Assembly: GCA_023078685.1 (NCBI GenBank)
Contig: JALGAS010000009.1
Coordinates: 372,001-436,000 of the forward strand
Direction of reading: 5' to 3'
DNA from: Neopestalotiopsis rosae
Taxonomy: Eukaryota; Ascomycota; Sordariomycetes; Amphisphaeriales; Sporocadaceae
DNA: 64,000 nt
Part shown: positions 50,550-62,350 of the stretch, in pieces
Position numbering within the stretch: the first letter of the stretch is position 1
How the letters are laid out: each line of letters starts with the position of its first letter
Program-made: the position numbers and the translations under genes
Notes under the pieces: generated by a model
Seen by the model: the letters and a program-made list of their open reading frames with translations, nothing else
Databases searched by the model: none
What the model was told of the DNA's origin: nothing

Positions 50550-52364
50550 TTAATTGATTCTTACTTCCAAAGGTCCAGCTACATGATCAAAGCTGGTTTC
50601 GTCTCGCTGGAAACACGCACCAACAAGCCGATATGCGTTTGAATTGTCGGTGAACCGACGAAGGATCACATATTTCGCGTACTCATCTTCCAGGCTGAGG
50701 TTGCGGTGTGAAGTCATCCAAAATGCAAAGCAGCATATAATGTCGCCAACTTCGATTTCACTCGTATATACTTTGGGTTCCATAAGAACAGATTCACCTG
50801 TATGGGGCAAAGAATCTGGTGATTGCTGCCCTGGCTGTCCGATGCGCAGGAATTGATACCTGTGGTTGGGATCTTCCCCTGGGAGATGAGGCAAGCCTGA
50901 TTTCCGACATGATGCATCAGGGTTTGAACATGGCAGGTGAGATTTCCTGGCTTCCACCACCTTACAACAATTGAGAAGCTTGCACGAAAGAACGTTCTCA
51001 AGAATGACTTCGACATTTATCACATAACTCACACCCACCTCCTCAGGCTATCGGACGATTTGCCTCTCGAATTTTGAAAAGTCCCAGTCTGGCACCCAGC
51101 TGGGTAAACTCTGCACCTTTTTGGCAATATGATCACAGTATGCCCTGTCTGTGAACAACCGCAGCAGTAAATTAAATAGTTGGATCACTCCACCGTTTTC
51201 AACAACAGCGCGGGCAAATTGAGTGTAGACTATGTCGGCTGACATGCGATAGTCGGGCTGCAGCGATGAAACTGGGAACAAGCTCATGAGACTGTATATC
51301 CGATCTCTTGGATCTTCACATTGAGCCCATGCGCACGACCGAACAATCGCGAGAAGACGACTGGGATCTTGGCGCATTTGATCTAGGAAAGACCCCAGCA
51401 GCGTACTGAGAAGAGAGCTTGGGGACCATATATCATGTGCAAACAGTGAATTGGTCAAGCCTATTACTTCCAAAGGAACATGATAACCCTCAAGGAGAAA
51501 TCGCCCAAGGCCCATGTATGCGTCTTTCAGGACGGACCATTTGATTCTGCTGTTCCCACAAACGAGTGTCGCCTCCTGAGCAAGAATGATTTCTTGAATG
51601 ACCCATCGCCTGAAGAAATAATTACGGCTTCTGAATGTTTTGAAAGCCTGTTGCACCATTTATTTTGGGTCTGATCGTGGTGATGACGACGACGACGACG
51701 ACGACGACGCCTTCCCCTCCAGAAACGCGCCTAGATCATATTTTGGGTTGTTCATTTCGGGAAAGAGGTGACTTAGATCGGATGCATCGCTTGCAGAGGC
51801 CTGCTCAAGTCTCTCTCTGATATCCATACTCGGAAGTTTGAAAGGCAATGGAAGTACCTCCAGAGATTGCTTGGCTGCACTGTTCCATCTGTCACTCTCT
51901 ATAGATTCTATAGATGCAGCCAGCTCGAGGAATTTGAATGTAATCGCCCCGTCATAAATGGCCGAGTCGACTCCCAACCAAGCGTAGACTTGATCTGCAG
52001 AGCGATAAATGTTCGCCATGCGCGCCACCTGGTGATTGCGCTCCACATTGTCGTTCTGGTCGATGCAAACAGCATCTACCCACAGGAGCAACGATGTTTC
52101 CGTGTCGCGAAGATGTGCAAGGGCCTGGAACAAGTTTTCCGTAACTTTAAAATTAATATCACACAGGCCGATTGAGCGACTCCCTGATGGCGCACCCTCG
52201 AATGGGGGACCCCAGGTGTACGACAAGGCTGCGTAAGGTTTCGTGCCCAACGAGGCAACGACCAGATCACAGACGACCGCGTCGTCGAGATGAGATGCCG
52301 GATGTAGAACCAGCAGGCGAATGTCGGATTCGCCGTCTAGCGGGTAACGCGAGTAGAGTGACAT
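50550..52364 (-). pseudogene. HET-domain gene with two in-frame stop codons
   Basis: One reading frame of 605 codons runs from ATG 52364 to 50550. It is broken only by TAA at 51662-51660 and TAG at 51050-51048. The frame carries the whole HET (heterokaryon incompatibility) layout in order: YAALSYTWGPP, LLWVDAVCIDQND, VYAWLGVD, RWVIQEIILAQEATLVCGN, CEDPRDRIYS, LPSWVPDW. The C-terminal tail with GDIICCFAFW and YRLVGACF ends it. Because the frame is kept on both sides of each stop, these are point nonsense mutations in a recently active gene. Both could arise by C to T at CpA (CAA to TAA, CAG to TAG), the type RIP or deamination makes. I found no acceptable intron around either stop. The first 234 residues could still be made as a truncated protein. 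A polyserine tract from a (GAC)8 microsatellite lies just before the first stop. HET proteins trigger programmed cell death on non-self recognition. Confidence 0.8.
51685..51708. repeat. (GAC)8 microsatellite in the HET gene
   Basis: Eight perfect GAC units on the plus strand encode polyserine on the minus strand, about 8 codons before the first premature stop. Unit number is a multiple of three bases, so the frame is preserved. Confidence 0.9.
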
Positions 52365-53288
52365 GATGTTTGACCAGAAATTATCAGAGATTTCTTGGGT
52401 TTGGTGGTCATTTGAGAATTTATTGGCTGTGAGGCTGAGCTAGGAGGACTTGGCTGGCAAGAGATGGTATCATGCAGGCTGTATGCAACTGCAGCGCGGT
52501 GTGGCTTAGAGCAGCAAATGAGAGGAAGCAATGTGTTAATCACAGCCGCGAACGAAGCCAGGAAGCCTACATAACCTCAAAGTGGCTGCTGGTGGGAATA
52601 CCACCATACCTGCGCGCACGAGCATCAACAAAGATCGGAAGCTTCGGCGGAGGGTTGTTTGAGCTCAAGTCCGAGTTTTAGTAATATAGGTAGGTAATAC
52701 CTTGATCCAGCGCAAAGTTGGGAAGAACTTTCAAAGTTGAGCCTGTAATCCGCAACCACATGTCTGGAGTAGAAGTGGATTATAGGGACGGCTCAGCAAG
52801 ATCACCAATCCTCACAGCCAGGAACTATACGTACCATTAATGACAAAGTATAAAAGAAATGAGTACTAGGATAGGATAAAGTTGGTTCTTTTAAGTCGAC
52901 CAGGTTACGATTAAAATTTATCTAGTAAGTTTCGTAACAACTAATGTGTTTTTGCCGTTCTACGAATTTTTAGTGATCTGCGTTAGTGGACGTTATAGTG
53001 GACGATTACAGGAGACGCTATAATGAAGAGTGTTATAGTGGATGTTATAATAGTCGTTACAGCGGTCGTTATGGTGGTTCTGATAATAAGCTTATGAGGG
53101 GTTAAAAATGCTTTTCACGTAAGGCCAGAAGACTTCCTACCTTAGTATAACCTCTACAGCAGATGGTAGTACATGATCACTACGGAATCCATATCATCAT
53201 ATTTTCTATAACCCAAAACGTCATGCATGGTGCTATTTTCCCTTACCACCCCCTTTCGTGGAGTTTTTTCCCTTATACTGGCAGCTAA
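52365..53288. other. AT-rich spacer
   Basis: About 0.9 kb between the HET remnant and the kinase gene. It should hold the HET promoter. From 52680 the sequence is very AT-rich and contains a degenerate 12-bp minisatellite. Confidence 0.5.
52982..53080. repeat. Degenerate 12-bp minisatellite
   Basis: Eight consecutive units related to GTTATAGTGGAC, from 10 to 15 bp long. Differences are mostly transitions and small indels. No coding role is seen. Confidence 0.7.
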
Positions 53289-54132
53289 TCAGCCCGACTT
53301 GATTACTTCATCGACCTCGAGCAGGTTCTCCCGAATGTCCTTTGCATTCAGCTCATCTGTACCCGAGGCACGCTCCCAAGCCTCCTTCTCATCAGCCACT
53401 ATGCCGCTCTCCAGGTGTCGCCGCGCCAGGCGCGAGTGCGCAACTTCTGGCGGCGCGTCAACGTACCACAGCTGCGTCATGAGCGCCGCCGCGTCGCTCC
53501 AGGGCTGGCGATTCAGCGCGCAGTAATTTCCCTCAATGAGCACAATCTTGGCCGTCCCCGGAATCGCAATAGCATCGGCCACGGGGTCCTTGATTTCGTG
53601 CGCGAAAGAAGGGGCGTAGATGGTGGCAGCAGTGGTGCCGGCCGTCGCCGCCGAGTCGCCGCTCACATCGGGGTCTGCTGACGACTTTGCCGTTGCCAGG
53701 GACTGTACAAGGGCCAGGAAGCCATCTCCATCAAAGGTAAAGGCTGCTCCACGCCGATGGATCGCCTCGGTCGGGTTGGGCATGGCCGCGAGGTGCGCTC
53801 GTGAGTAGTGAAACCCGTCCATTGGTAGTGAAACGGCAATAGGAGGAGAGGACAACGATGAGTTCGCCTCACTGCTGACAGCGCCAACGCCTTGGTGAAT
53901 CTTGTTAATCCGAGCGGCTACCGCTGTGGCCAGGGTTGTCTTTCCTGCCCCAGGAACTCCAGATATTCCGACAATGATGCGAGATCCCGGGTCTGCAGCC
54001 TTGAGATCGCCTACATTATGTGAACAGCTCCGTATCAGCTCTCTCCTAGATGGTCTTAAAGGGAGTTTGGTCCTTGCAAATAGCATACTTACCCAGACAC
54101 TTAAGGGCGAGTCTGTCGATTTCTTCTTCCAT
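53289..54132 (-). CDS. Yfh7-like P-loop nucleoside/sugar kinase
   Basis: Exons are 54132-54093 and 54010-53289; intron GTAAGT...TGTAG, 82 bp; 253 aa. The P-loop GISGVPGAGKTT is at 28-39. DGFHYSRAHLAAM follows, the substrate-side motif of the uridine kinase/pantothenate kinase (PRK) superfamily and of yeast Yfh7. Downstream come VLIEGNYCALN (Walker-B region) and a lid helix with RLARRHLESGI. Yfh7 is an ATP-dependent kinase of unclear substrate. The tiny first exon (13 codons, MEEEIDRLALKCL) was chosen because the join CLG|DLKAADPGS reproduces the continuous helix before the first beta-strand. Reading through the intron has a stop. No pathway neighbour is visible. Confidence 0.87.
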
Positions 54133-54808
54133 CACGAAATAAAGGCCTCTTTAGAACTTGCGTGTCTTAGTATCTGAGGTTCGACGGCTGAGTGAGCAGA
54201 TAACCAGCGTATATATAATCAAAATTACGATAGGAAACGCTGTTAAAATAAAACGATCCGGGAAGAACAATCGTTACGATAAATGGAACGCTAAGAAAGA
54301 GTGTCAAACTTTGGGATACTCCTGCATTGATAAAGGACTGGAGGATCGTGAAAGGCTCCAGACTAGAATGAAAACCCCTCAGCTGATATGCAGGAATCTC
54401 AGCAACTATCACGTGATTGCATCATTGCACGCACAAATCGGAGACATGGGTAATCTGTATAGAGTGGAGCCGGAAGTTCTGGGTTTGAGTGAGATAATGG
54501 AATCGGACATCTCAAGTCGACAGCCATTCCGACCATTGGAATGAAGTGCAGCATAGAACAGTTGACGGGTAGCTTAGGAAAATGTTTCGCATCTCTTGAT
54601 CGTGTCTCGACTCCGTTTGCATGAGTGTAGTATAAGTATATTTCAGGATCAAAAGAGTGATTTCCAACTAAACAAATCACCATAATGCTCTGGCTTTACT
54701 CCTGGATCTAGATAGCATTGAGGGGAATTATTGAATATAGCTATGACTAATGTAATCAATTTTTCTAACCTTCTATACTAAATACCATGCTAAAGCAAAG
54801 GATCAATG
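54133..54808. other. Intergenic spacer
   Basis: About 0.7 kb between the NLR 3' end and the kinase start. An ORF at 54158-54544 (plus) has no recognisable content. Confidence 0.4.
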
Positions 54809-57800
54809 CTATACACTGAGATGCCTCTTATCAGCCGGCCGTCTAGCTATGCTCTGTTGAATTGGTAGACCTCGATTTGGATTGAAAATGCCGTTTTCTG
54901 TCACTTCGAGACCGCGGCGAATGATTGTAAGTTCTGCGCTTTTGACGAATATGATTTCGCCGGTTCGTCTAATATCGATAAGAACTCGATTGATCGAGCT
55001 GGACCAATCATCAGGGAAGAAAAAATGACGTGTGACGCTTGAATTGTTGATGGTTGATGATTCCGGGGCGCCGTGTATATTTAACCCAGCAGAGTTTATG
55101 ATATCTGCTGAATAGATCCAATGGTTCGTTCCCAGGAAGACAGCTCGCTCATGCGAAACGCCGACAAGTGCTTCGATCTTAGTCTCACTGGACGAAAGAT
55201 GAAATTGTGGGAAAACTACTGTCGTAGCTGGCTGCTCTCCGAATTCTGTGATTTCTTTGTACGAAAAATCTCTCAAATCCCAGAGATGGTAGCTAGACTG
55301 CTGATCTGGTGACGACTCACTGTTATGTACTGTGGCAAAGTACTGTTGGTGTTGAAACGTCAAGATGGAGCTCATAAGCAATGGTGTGTCATCGCGCGTC
55401 GACAGCCTAATTGACCTCACTTTTTCAAGCGTACTCCATTTGTAGAAGTGTGCTGTGTCGGATTCGATATGGATCAACACCTCGCCATTGCTCGGAAGCG
55501 AAAGCCAGCTTGGCCTCGGAGTCCCCTTGATTTGTGCGATCTGTCCTTTATCTTCACCTGTGCTCAAAGACCAAAGTGTATCATGGCGATCTGTCGATAC
55601 TAGTAACCGATTGTGTTTCCCGGAGCACAAAACCTGCGATACAGTAGAATCGATCTTGACGTCGATGATGATATCTCCGACATCATATGTGCCATTTTTC
55701 TTGCGATGGAGTTGCCGGGATGTGATTCGACTCGCAATATCACAGCATGTGACAATTCCGGCATCCTCGTCAAAATATATCATGGCGATGGCACAATTAG
55801 GCGCCTGTATGAATAGCTTTCGATCTCGAGGCTCTTCGCTGACGTCATACACATGAATGCTTCCATCTGCTTTACCGCAGAACACTTCAGGTGTACGGCG
55901 AACACAAGTCATACATGTAATCGAAATTTGGTCACCCAGGTTGTAGTCAGCTCCCTGTGGGATGGTCGTCACAGAGACTGTATCGCTGTTCTCGTCCTCG
56001 TATTCCTGGCGGAGAAGTACTGTGGGATCCCAGGCCCTGAGTTGGTTTCCTCGAATGTCCAGAAGTCTGAGATTGTCTGCTGTGAACGTGAGACGCTTTG
56101 TCCTCAGTGCTACAGTGTTGAAGGAGAGTCGGTAGAGACATTTGCGTGTCCTGAGATCGAAAAGCTGAATGGTTCCCTGCGAGTCTGCGGTGGCAAGTGT
56201 TCGACCATCTGGTGAGCAAGCCACTGTCAAAGCATTAATGCCTTCTATACACCCACATATCTCGCCCGTGTCTGTGCTGAACATCACAACATCGCCGTCG
56301 GAGTAGGAGGCCACGAGAAGATTATCCTCTATGGTTGAGACAAATGCCATCGACCAGACTGTAGTTGAGCCCTGCCCACTAGCTGATTCGCCGTTTCTCA
56401 CGGAGCCGAGATCTTTCGAATATATATCAATCAGACATTCTTCGTTGATGTCCCAGAGAAGTATGTTCTCGCCGCGGTAAACAATAGCAAGTAACCTTTG
56501 CTGGGGGCTGAACTTGGCTAGAGTAGGTCTCTTGAGACGCAAGGATGCTTCTTGTTCACCAAAGTCTCGTGACCAATCGATCTCATCCTGGAGACTCTGC
56601 GTCATCAAGTCATAGACAAGGACCGTATTGTTCTTGAGAGCCATCCATAAGGAAGAGTCATCATTCAAGAATGTTAGGGCCATACACAATGCCGATGCTG
56701 GCAACTCGATAAGCTGAGTCGAAGTTTTGAGATCCCACACCTTCACCCTTTTTGCTCCTCCAGTTGCGAAAAGGCCTTGTATCTCACCAAACGCCATGCT
56801 CCAAATTGGCTCGCCGTGGTTCAGAGCTTGTATTTCGACCAAGGTATCGTTTTGGTAAACGATAACACTCCTAGACAAGAAGGTTAGATTGGTATGTTAA
56901 GGAGCCACTTAGAATATTTAGGACAAATATGGGTGAAACACGAATATCGCAATGCTTCCTACTCATCGAACACTATCGCAAGATATATTGAAAGCAGCGC
57001 GAGTGGCACCAATTTCATGTTGTTTGTAACTAAAGAAAACAGAAATGACGACAGTAAGGGAGTGGTTGTGCTTACCCGTTGGATAACGCCACGGCGACGT
57101 ATTGTTGTGAGGATTCAATTTCGGTTGGCTTCGATGAGCGAGAATAACTGATTGTTGATAAGCAGTCATCCCAGTCTTGACCAGAAGTACCATGGACACT
57201 AAAACCACGATATGAGGTCCCAAATTGCTTTCTGAGAGCTGACTCGGGAGGACAGAACGGAGGAATCAAGTGGTGAATGACCCGAGGAGACTGGCTCAAT
57301 TGTCGGCCAAACTTATTCACGAGTCTCATGAGATCGTTCCCCCATCGCTTCACGAAGTCTACTTGTTTTTGAATGCCGATCGGTGGCGAATGTTGGCCAC
57401 GGCGACTCACCATGGTCAAACAATATTTCCCCGCCTGGTAGATACGTTGGAGATCTGATGTAGCAGCAAGCTTCTCGATCCATGAGAGAAACTCACTAGA
57501 TCCAAGAAATTTGGCTAGCTCGATGAAAACTTCGTCATCAGTAGAGCGTACCTGCAGGAGATGCTGAAAGACGTAGGTAGAGGCATAGTCGTGGAGAGGC
57601 GTCTGGTTCCGAGGGGCTACTTCTCCTCCTGACCATAACGGTTTGGAAGCCCTGCGCAAACCAGTACGACCGCCTCGGCTTCCCGAAAGTGCTTGCAAGC
57701 ACACAAGCGCCAATGTCTTGTGTGCTACAGGTCGATGTATTGCAAATTCCGATTGGTTTTCTTTACGAGTCAGGTATTCCCGTGCGCTCAAATGTACGAG

Positions 57801-59890
57801 CTGCACTTTGTTTGACGTTCCCACGTAGACGAGATTTCCGCAGAGTGAACTGATCACCTTCCCCACATCGTCGATTGAATCGTTGATATCCTTCTCAATG
57901 GAGTACTTGAGTTCCTCTGTGGAAAGTGGTCTGAATGCGGTCGTCACCCAGAGGAGGATGCTTTTGACAAGGTCCTTGCCATACCTTGCGCGAGACATGT
58001 CGTGCAAGACTCGAGCATACAACGTGTCCATGCCCGCAGAATTGCTGTCTAACACTTGGTTGATCTCTGCTGATGTGTGCACTTGGCGTAGCTCTCGCAG
58101 CACGAGGGTTACCCACAGGAAGCAGCCATTAGAATTCTTCAAGACTCGGTTTGCCAATTCTTGTTGAGCGGCAATGCTTGCACCAGGAAGGCTTTTAAGA
58201 TGCGCCGTGAGGAAAGCCGATATGTCGGACCTGTTATCTTCGACGATAGTCTCAGAAATCAGAGCCATTCTGCGGCTAGGGCCGTTGGTGTAGTCGTCTG
58301 CAGCAGCTCGTGCGGTGATAAAAATGCACAGCGGCCAGAGATCCTGAGCTTTGCTCAAGAACGACATGAGCTCTTGGCCGTCGCTGCACTCGTCTAGTGA
58401 GTCTATGACCCAGTACTGAGGTTTATTCAGATGAACTTTCAACATGCCAGAAAGGAAGATTTTCCGCCAAACCGGACTGTGGTCAAACTTGTCTATTGGC
58501 GGCTCTGTCCAGTTGTTACTTGTACGAGCCAATGAGGCCAGGATCTCGGCGTCGGACGCAGCCATCTGCAGGGCCATCGATCGAAGGAAAGCATTCGCGC
58601 TAGATTTGGATTTATCTGCGTTCTTGAAGAAAAAGTACGAGCACTCAAAGTTCAGAGATTCCAAATGATTGATGACGTGTGAAGCCATCACACTTTTGCC
58701 AGAGCCCGGTCGACCACGAAGCCACATCGTTTTGGAACTCATGGAATCGCGCCAATGTTGGAAACTGTCCCTTTCAATAAGCCATTGGCAAGAGCCTGGG
58801 AGTCTTTGCGAATCGTGGGACATGTGATCGTCCTCCGGGGCCTCCGTAACCCCAAGAAATTTGATCAATGCTGCTAAGTCATCCTGCTCAACATTCTGCC
58901 GCTCCGGCTCCAATGAAGCTCGAAAGGCATTCACAGACGTTGCAAGAGCGCTCCGGACGAGGCAGTAAGATGGATCATTTGGTGTAGAGAAGCGGGCGAC
59001 ATCACGATGATTTGCATCAAGATATGTGCGTCTCTCATTTGGATAGTTCATGACAGCGCAGTGCTTCTCAACTATCAGTCCTTTACCCACGCCGTAGTAC
59101 ATCGATTGTGTCTCGTAAAATGAAAAGAGTTGTAGATCGTTGGAGTATCGAGGAAACTCTTCGTTGATTGATTGAAGCATGTTTGATTGGGGGGATAAAT
59201 CGTCGACAAATGGTCTGGACCCGGGGGTCACCGCAAGGAGACGATTCAGCAGCTGAACGATGCCGGCCCCTTGATGGGGTGTAGCCAGGAAGAATATACC
59301 GCGCACACGCTTAGCAATGTCTTCGTACTCGAAGTTCTGCCGGCTTATGATGTATGCTTTCTTGACCACAAGACCACCCATGCTGTGAGCAACGAATATG
59401 ATGGGTGTCTAAAATCATTCAGTTATAGTACTAGGAAGAGATTAGAAGCTCGTGTACGCACCGGCACATCGGACGATGCGATGGGGGAATGCTGGACAAA
59501 GGCCAGGAGATTATTTGCGAAGTCTTGCACATTGAGAACAGACCCTTGAGTGTTGAGCGCAGAAGAGTATCCAAAAGAGTGTATCCGGACGTCTTGAAAA
59601 GCCTCGTCCTGCGGCAGCCATTCTCTAGGCCAGAAGTTCGCGTCACCGCCCTTGGACCAAGTGCTTTGAGAACCACCATTGAGACCATGAACGAAAATGA
59701 GGTCTAGGACAGCATCGTTCCCAGGCTCGTAGAGCGTTGTGAGACCCAGTGGCCCTTTTGGCGCGTCGTGCTCACCACGGATTGACCCTTCGGTTTCACT
59801 TCGCCTGATGGCTCGGGAGAGAAACGAACGGCCCGAGGTTGAAATGGTGGCCCTGGTGCCAACCCGCGCCAGACTGTCTGGGTGGCTCAT
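54809..59890 (-). CDS. Fungal NLR: lipase-like (SesB) - NACHT - WD40
   Basis: Exons are 59890-59462, 59408-57076 and 56870-54809; introns 53 and 205 bp; 1607 aa. The N-terminal effector domain is an alpha/beta hydrolase of SesB type: LIFVHGLNGG near 65, nucleophile motif AHSMGG (S152, rebuilt next to the first splice), and FFLATPHQG. Then NACHT: Walker A GRPGSGKS (375-382), Walker B YWVIDSLDEC (about 475-484). A helical linker leads to C-terminal WD40 repeats (about 921-1607). These are irregular rather than near-identical, so this is not one of the rapidly diversifying high-identity repeat sensors. Such STAND proteins are fungal counterparts of NLR immune receptors. Ligand binding by the repeats is thought to trigger oligomerisation and effector activity. 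All nucleotide-binding motifs and the nucleophile Ser look intact. It sits near a broken HET gene and a vWA-protease gene. Confidence 0.9.
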
Positions 59891-60740
59891 ATCTCTCTAC
59901 ATCAGCTCGCGATACGTCTCTGCAGATATGGAGCCAAACTCATGTCGTGCTGGTGTATGTCTGTTGTCAAGTTAAGCGAATGGTACAGGTATGGTCGGCC
60001 CGTGGAAAAGGTTCATTACGGCGCAACGATGGAACAAGCGCAACCGTACCAATAGTGAGGCTCCGGGGAAGGAGGGGAACTGCACCAACGCCAGGTGATT
60101 ATGTATGTATGTTGCCTACCTAGGTAGTGATCTCGCTCTCTGGGTTGCATTTCTGCACTTTCAGCTCATGCAGCTCCGCACTGGCTGCGGACCAGAGGAG
60201 ACGCAACGTGCGCACTGTAGCTGCCTCATAGAGGTCGACAATTTGGACAGACAGTTGGAGTAACCCGGTCTGGCCCGCAGGTTCTCAGAGTCAGGCTGTG
60301 GTTGAGGGCCATTCATTTGTTCATGTCACCTAGGTTAGGTAGGTTAAGTGTAATATAATCATTAGCGGGGTTATGCAGCAGCAGCCCAGGGTCTGATCCG
60401 TGGACAGTGCTATCAACTGTGGGCGCTGTCAACATCCTTACCGAACTCGTCACTATAAGCGCCAGGATCATCACACAGCATATGTAGTCTTCATGCAGCC
60501 TGATCTGCAATCATCTTACACAGTACAAGGGGGGAAATAGCCAAGGTCTCGCGTTCCGTGATTTCTTGGGCTCGGCCGTATCTCTGGTACATAATACAAC
60601 TGCATCGCAGGCCGCTGGACATCGCGCTCGATTTCCTTGCCCCAACTCAATTCAATCAAACCTGTCCATAGATCTAAGGCGCTTCATTTGATTTCTTTTG
60701 ACCAAGCTCCTCCGAATTCAAAGACCAAGCAGAACGAAAC
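59891..60740. other. Divergent promoter region
   Basis: 850 bp between the NLR gene (minus) and the fructosamine-kinase-family gene (plus). A CCTAGGTTAGGTAGGTTA string lies at about 60330-60347. No ORF of note is present. Confidence 0.45.
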
Positions 60741-62350
60741 ATGGCTCCGAGCACCGATTCAAGCATTTGGAATCAGGACATCGCTGTCTCAGCCAACGTG
60801 ATCTCCGCCGTCGACGAGGCTGTGATAGAAAGTCAGTTAAACCTAGACAGATCGAGTATTCTATAGAAGCCCACTTATCTAACTATTTCGCCAGAGCTAC
60901 CACCTGGTTCTCAGGTCACCGGTATCGAGCCATCAGGCTCGTCCTACTGGGCCCGGACAGCAAGAATCGATACGATTGCGCCTGATGGAGAGCAGGTCTC
61001 ATTTTTCATCAAGGCAAGACGCAAGATCTATGAAGTTGCCCAATTGCACCATAGTTAACGTCTTATCCTTTTGGCGTGTTAGGTGCACCAGGGTGATACT
61101 GGTCATTCTTTAGTGTTCGGCGAGTATCATGCCATGAAAGCTCTCTGGGATGTGTACGGCCCCCCACCTTATCTCCCTATTCTTCCTTCTCCTAGCTGAT
61201 CGCACCTATCGCTTTATGTTGTCCTACACTCTTTCAGCTATTATATCGCTACGCTCACTAACAGTTTATATTATAGCATGCCCGAAATTGTGGCTCGACC
61301 CTATGGATACGGCACTTACAAGGAAGCTAAAGACATTCATTTCTTTCTTTGTGCTTTCCATGAGCTGACTGACGACATTCCCGACATCGACGAATTCCCG
61401 GCATTGGTAGCTGAGCTGCATCGAAAAGGCGCCAAGCCGGGTGGACAATTTGGTTTTCCACATGAGGTGTATGGCGGCCGGTTGCCTCAGTACTTCCCTC
61501 TATCAGACACGTGGGAGGAGACCTTCACTTCTGGACTGCAACGGTCTTTCGATGCTGAAGAGAACACGCACGGTTATGACGAAGACATGGCTGCCCTTCG
61601 GAAGGGTATCATCGAAAAGGTCATTCCTCGCCTCATTCGACCCTTGGAGACCGGACCAAGCAAGATTGTACCAACACTAGTGCACGGGGATATGTGGGAT
61701 GGCAACTGTTCCGTTGACGTCAATACGAACCAGCCTGTTGTCTTCGACTCGACAGCATTGTGGGCCCATAATGAGTGTTCGTATATTCATTTCAATCTTC
61801 GGAAAATCGTCATCGCCCCGACTCTAATTTTCTCGTCCTCACATGCAAAACTAACACGTCTATGTTGTAGATGAACTCGGGCCGTGGCAACCGATTCGAC
61901 ATAAGATGAGCGGATCTTACATCGAAGAATACACCCGACACTTCCCCATTGCGGCGCCCGCTGAGGACTTCGAGGACAGGATCATTCTTTATGCAATGTA
62001 CGGCAGTTCCTGTGTATCCCGGTAGTTCAAATTGGCTTGCTTGTCTCTAACACTCTACAGGAGATTCAATCTGCACGCGTCTTCGCTATACACAGGTAAC
62101 ACTCGTTTCAGGAATATGTAAGTTTATCTTTGGAGCACGCTTGAACATGCAGATACTGATTACTCGTGCCTCTCGCATCAGTGTCCGCGAAGATATGCGC
62201 AAGCTTGTAGCGAAATATCCTGGTGGTTACGAGGAATGGGCGAAGAAAAATGATGATCCATCGGTGGCGTCTGTGGACAAGAAAGAATGGTCGACGCTCA
62301 ACAACGAGTCTTTTGATGCGAATCGTGCTCAGACATCATTGCTTATCTAA
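60741..62350 (+). CDS. Fructosamine/ketosamine-3-kinase family protein
   Basis: Seven exons: 60741-60831, 60895-61013, 61083-61153, 61277-61776, 61871-61997, 62061-62117 and 62182-62350; 377 aa. Intron 2 has GC-AG ends (AAG|GCAAGA). The fold is that of aminoglycoside-phosphotransferase-like kinases. Visible are GSSYWARTARID (ATP-binding strands), VSFFIKVHQGDTGHSLVFGEYHAM (Lys and Glu of the small lobe), TLVHGDMWDGN (catalytic HGDxWxxN) and VVFDSTALWAHNEYELGPW (metal-binding Asp). The family phosphorylates fructosamine or ribulosamine adducts on glycated proteins, which then decay and free the amine. Fungal paralogs of this subfamily are mostly untested, and the substrate is inferred. Every splice join was checked against the conserved order, notably HNE|YELGPW across intron 4. 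The C-terminal 60 residues are charged and specific to this protein. Confidence 0.88.

Noticed and set aside
51600..51720. Intron that would remove the first HET stop
   Set aside because: The only upstream GT dinucleotides are in the GTC repeat, a poor donor context, and the reading frame is identical on both sides of the stop, as expected for a point mutation.
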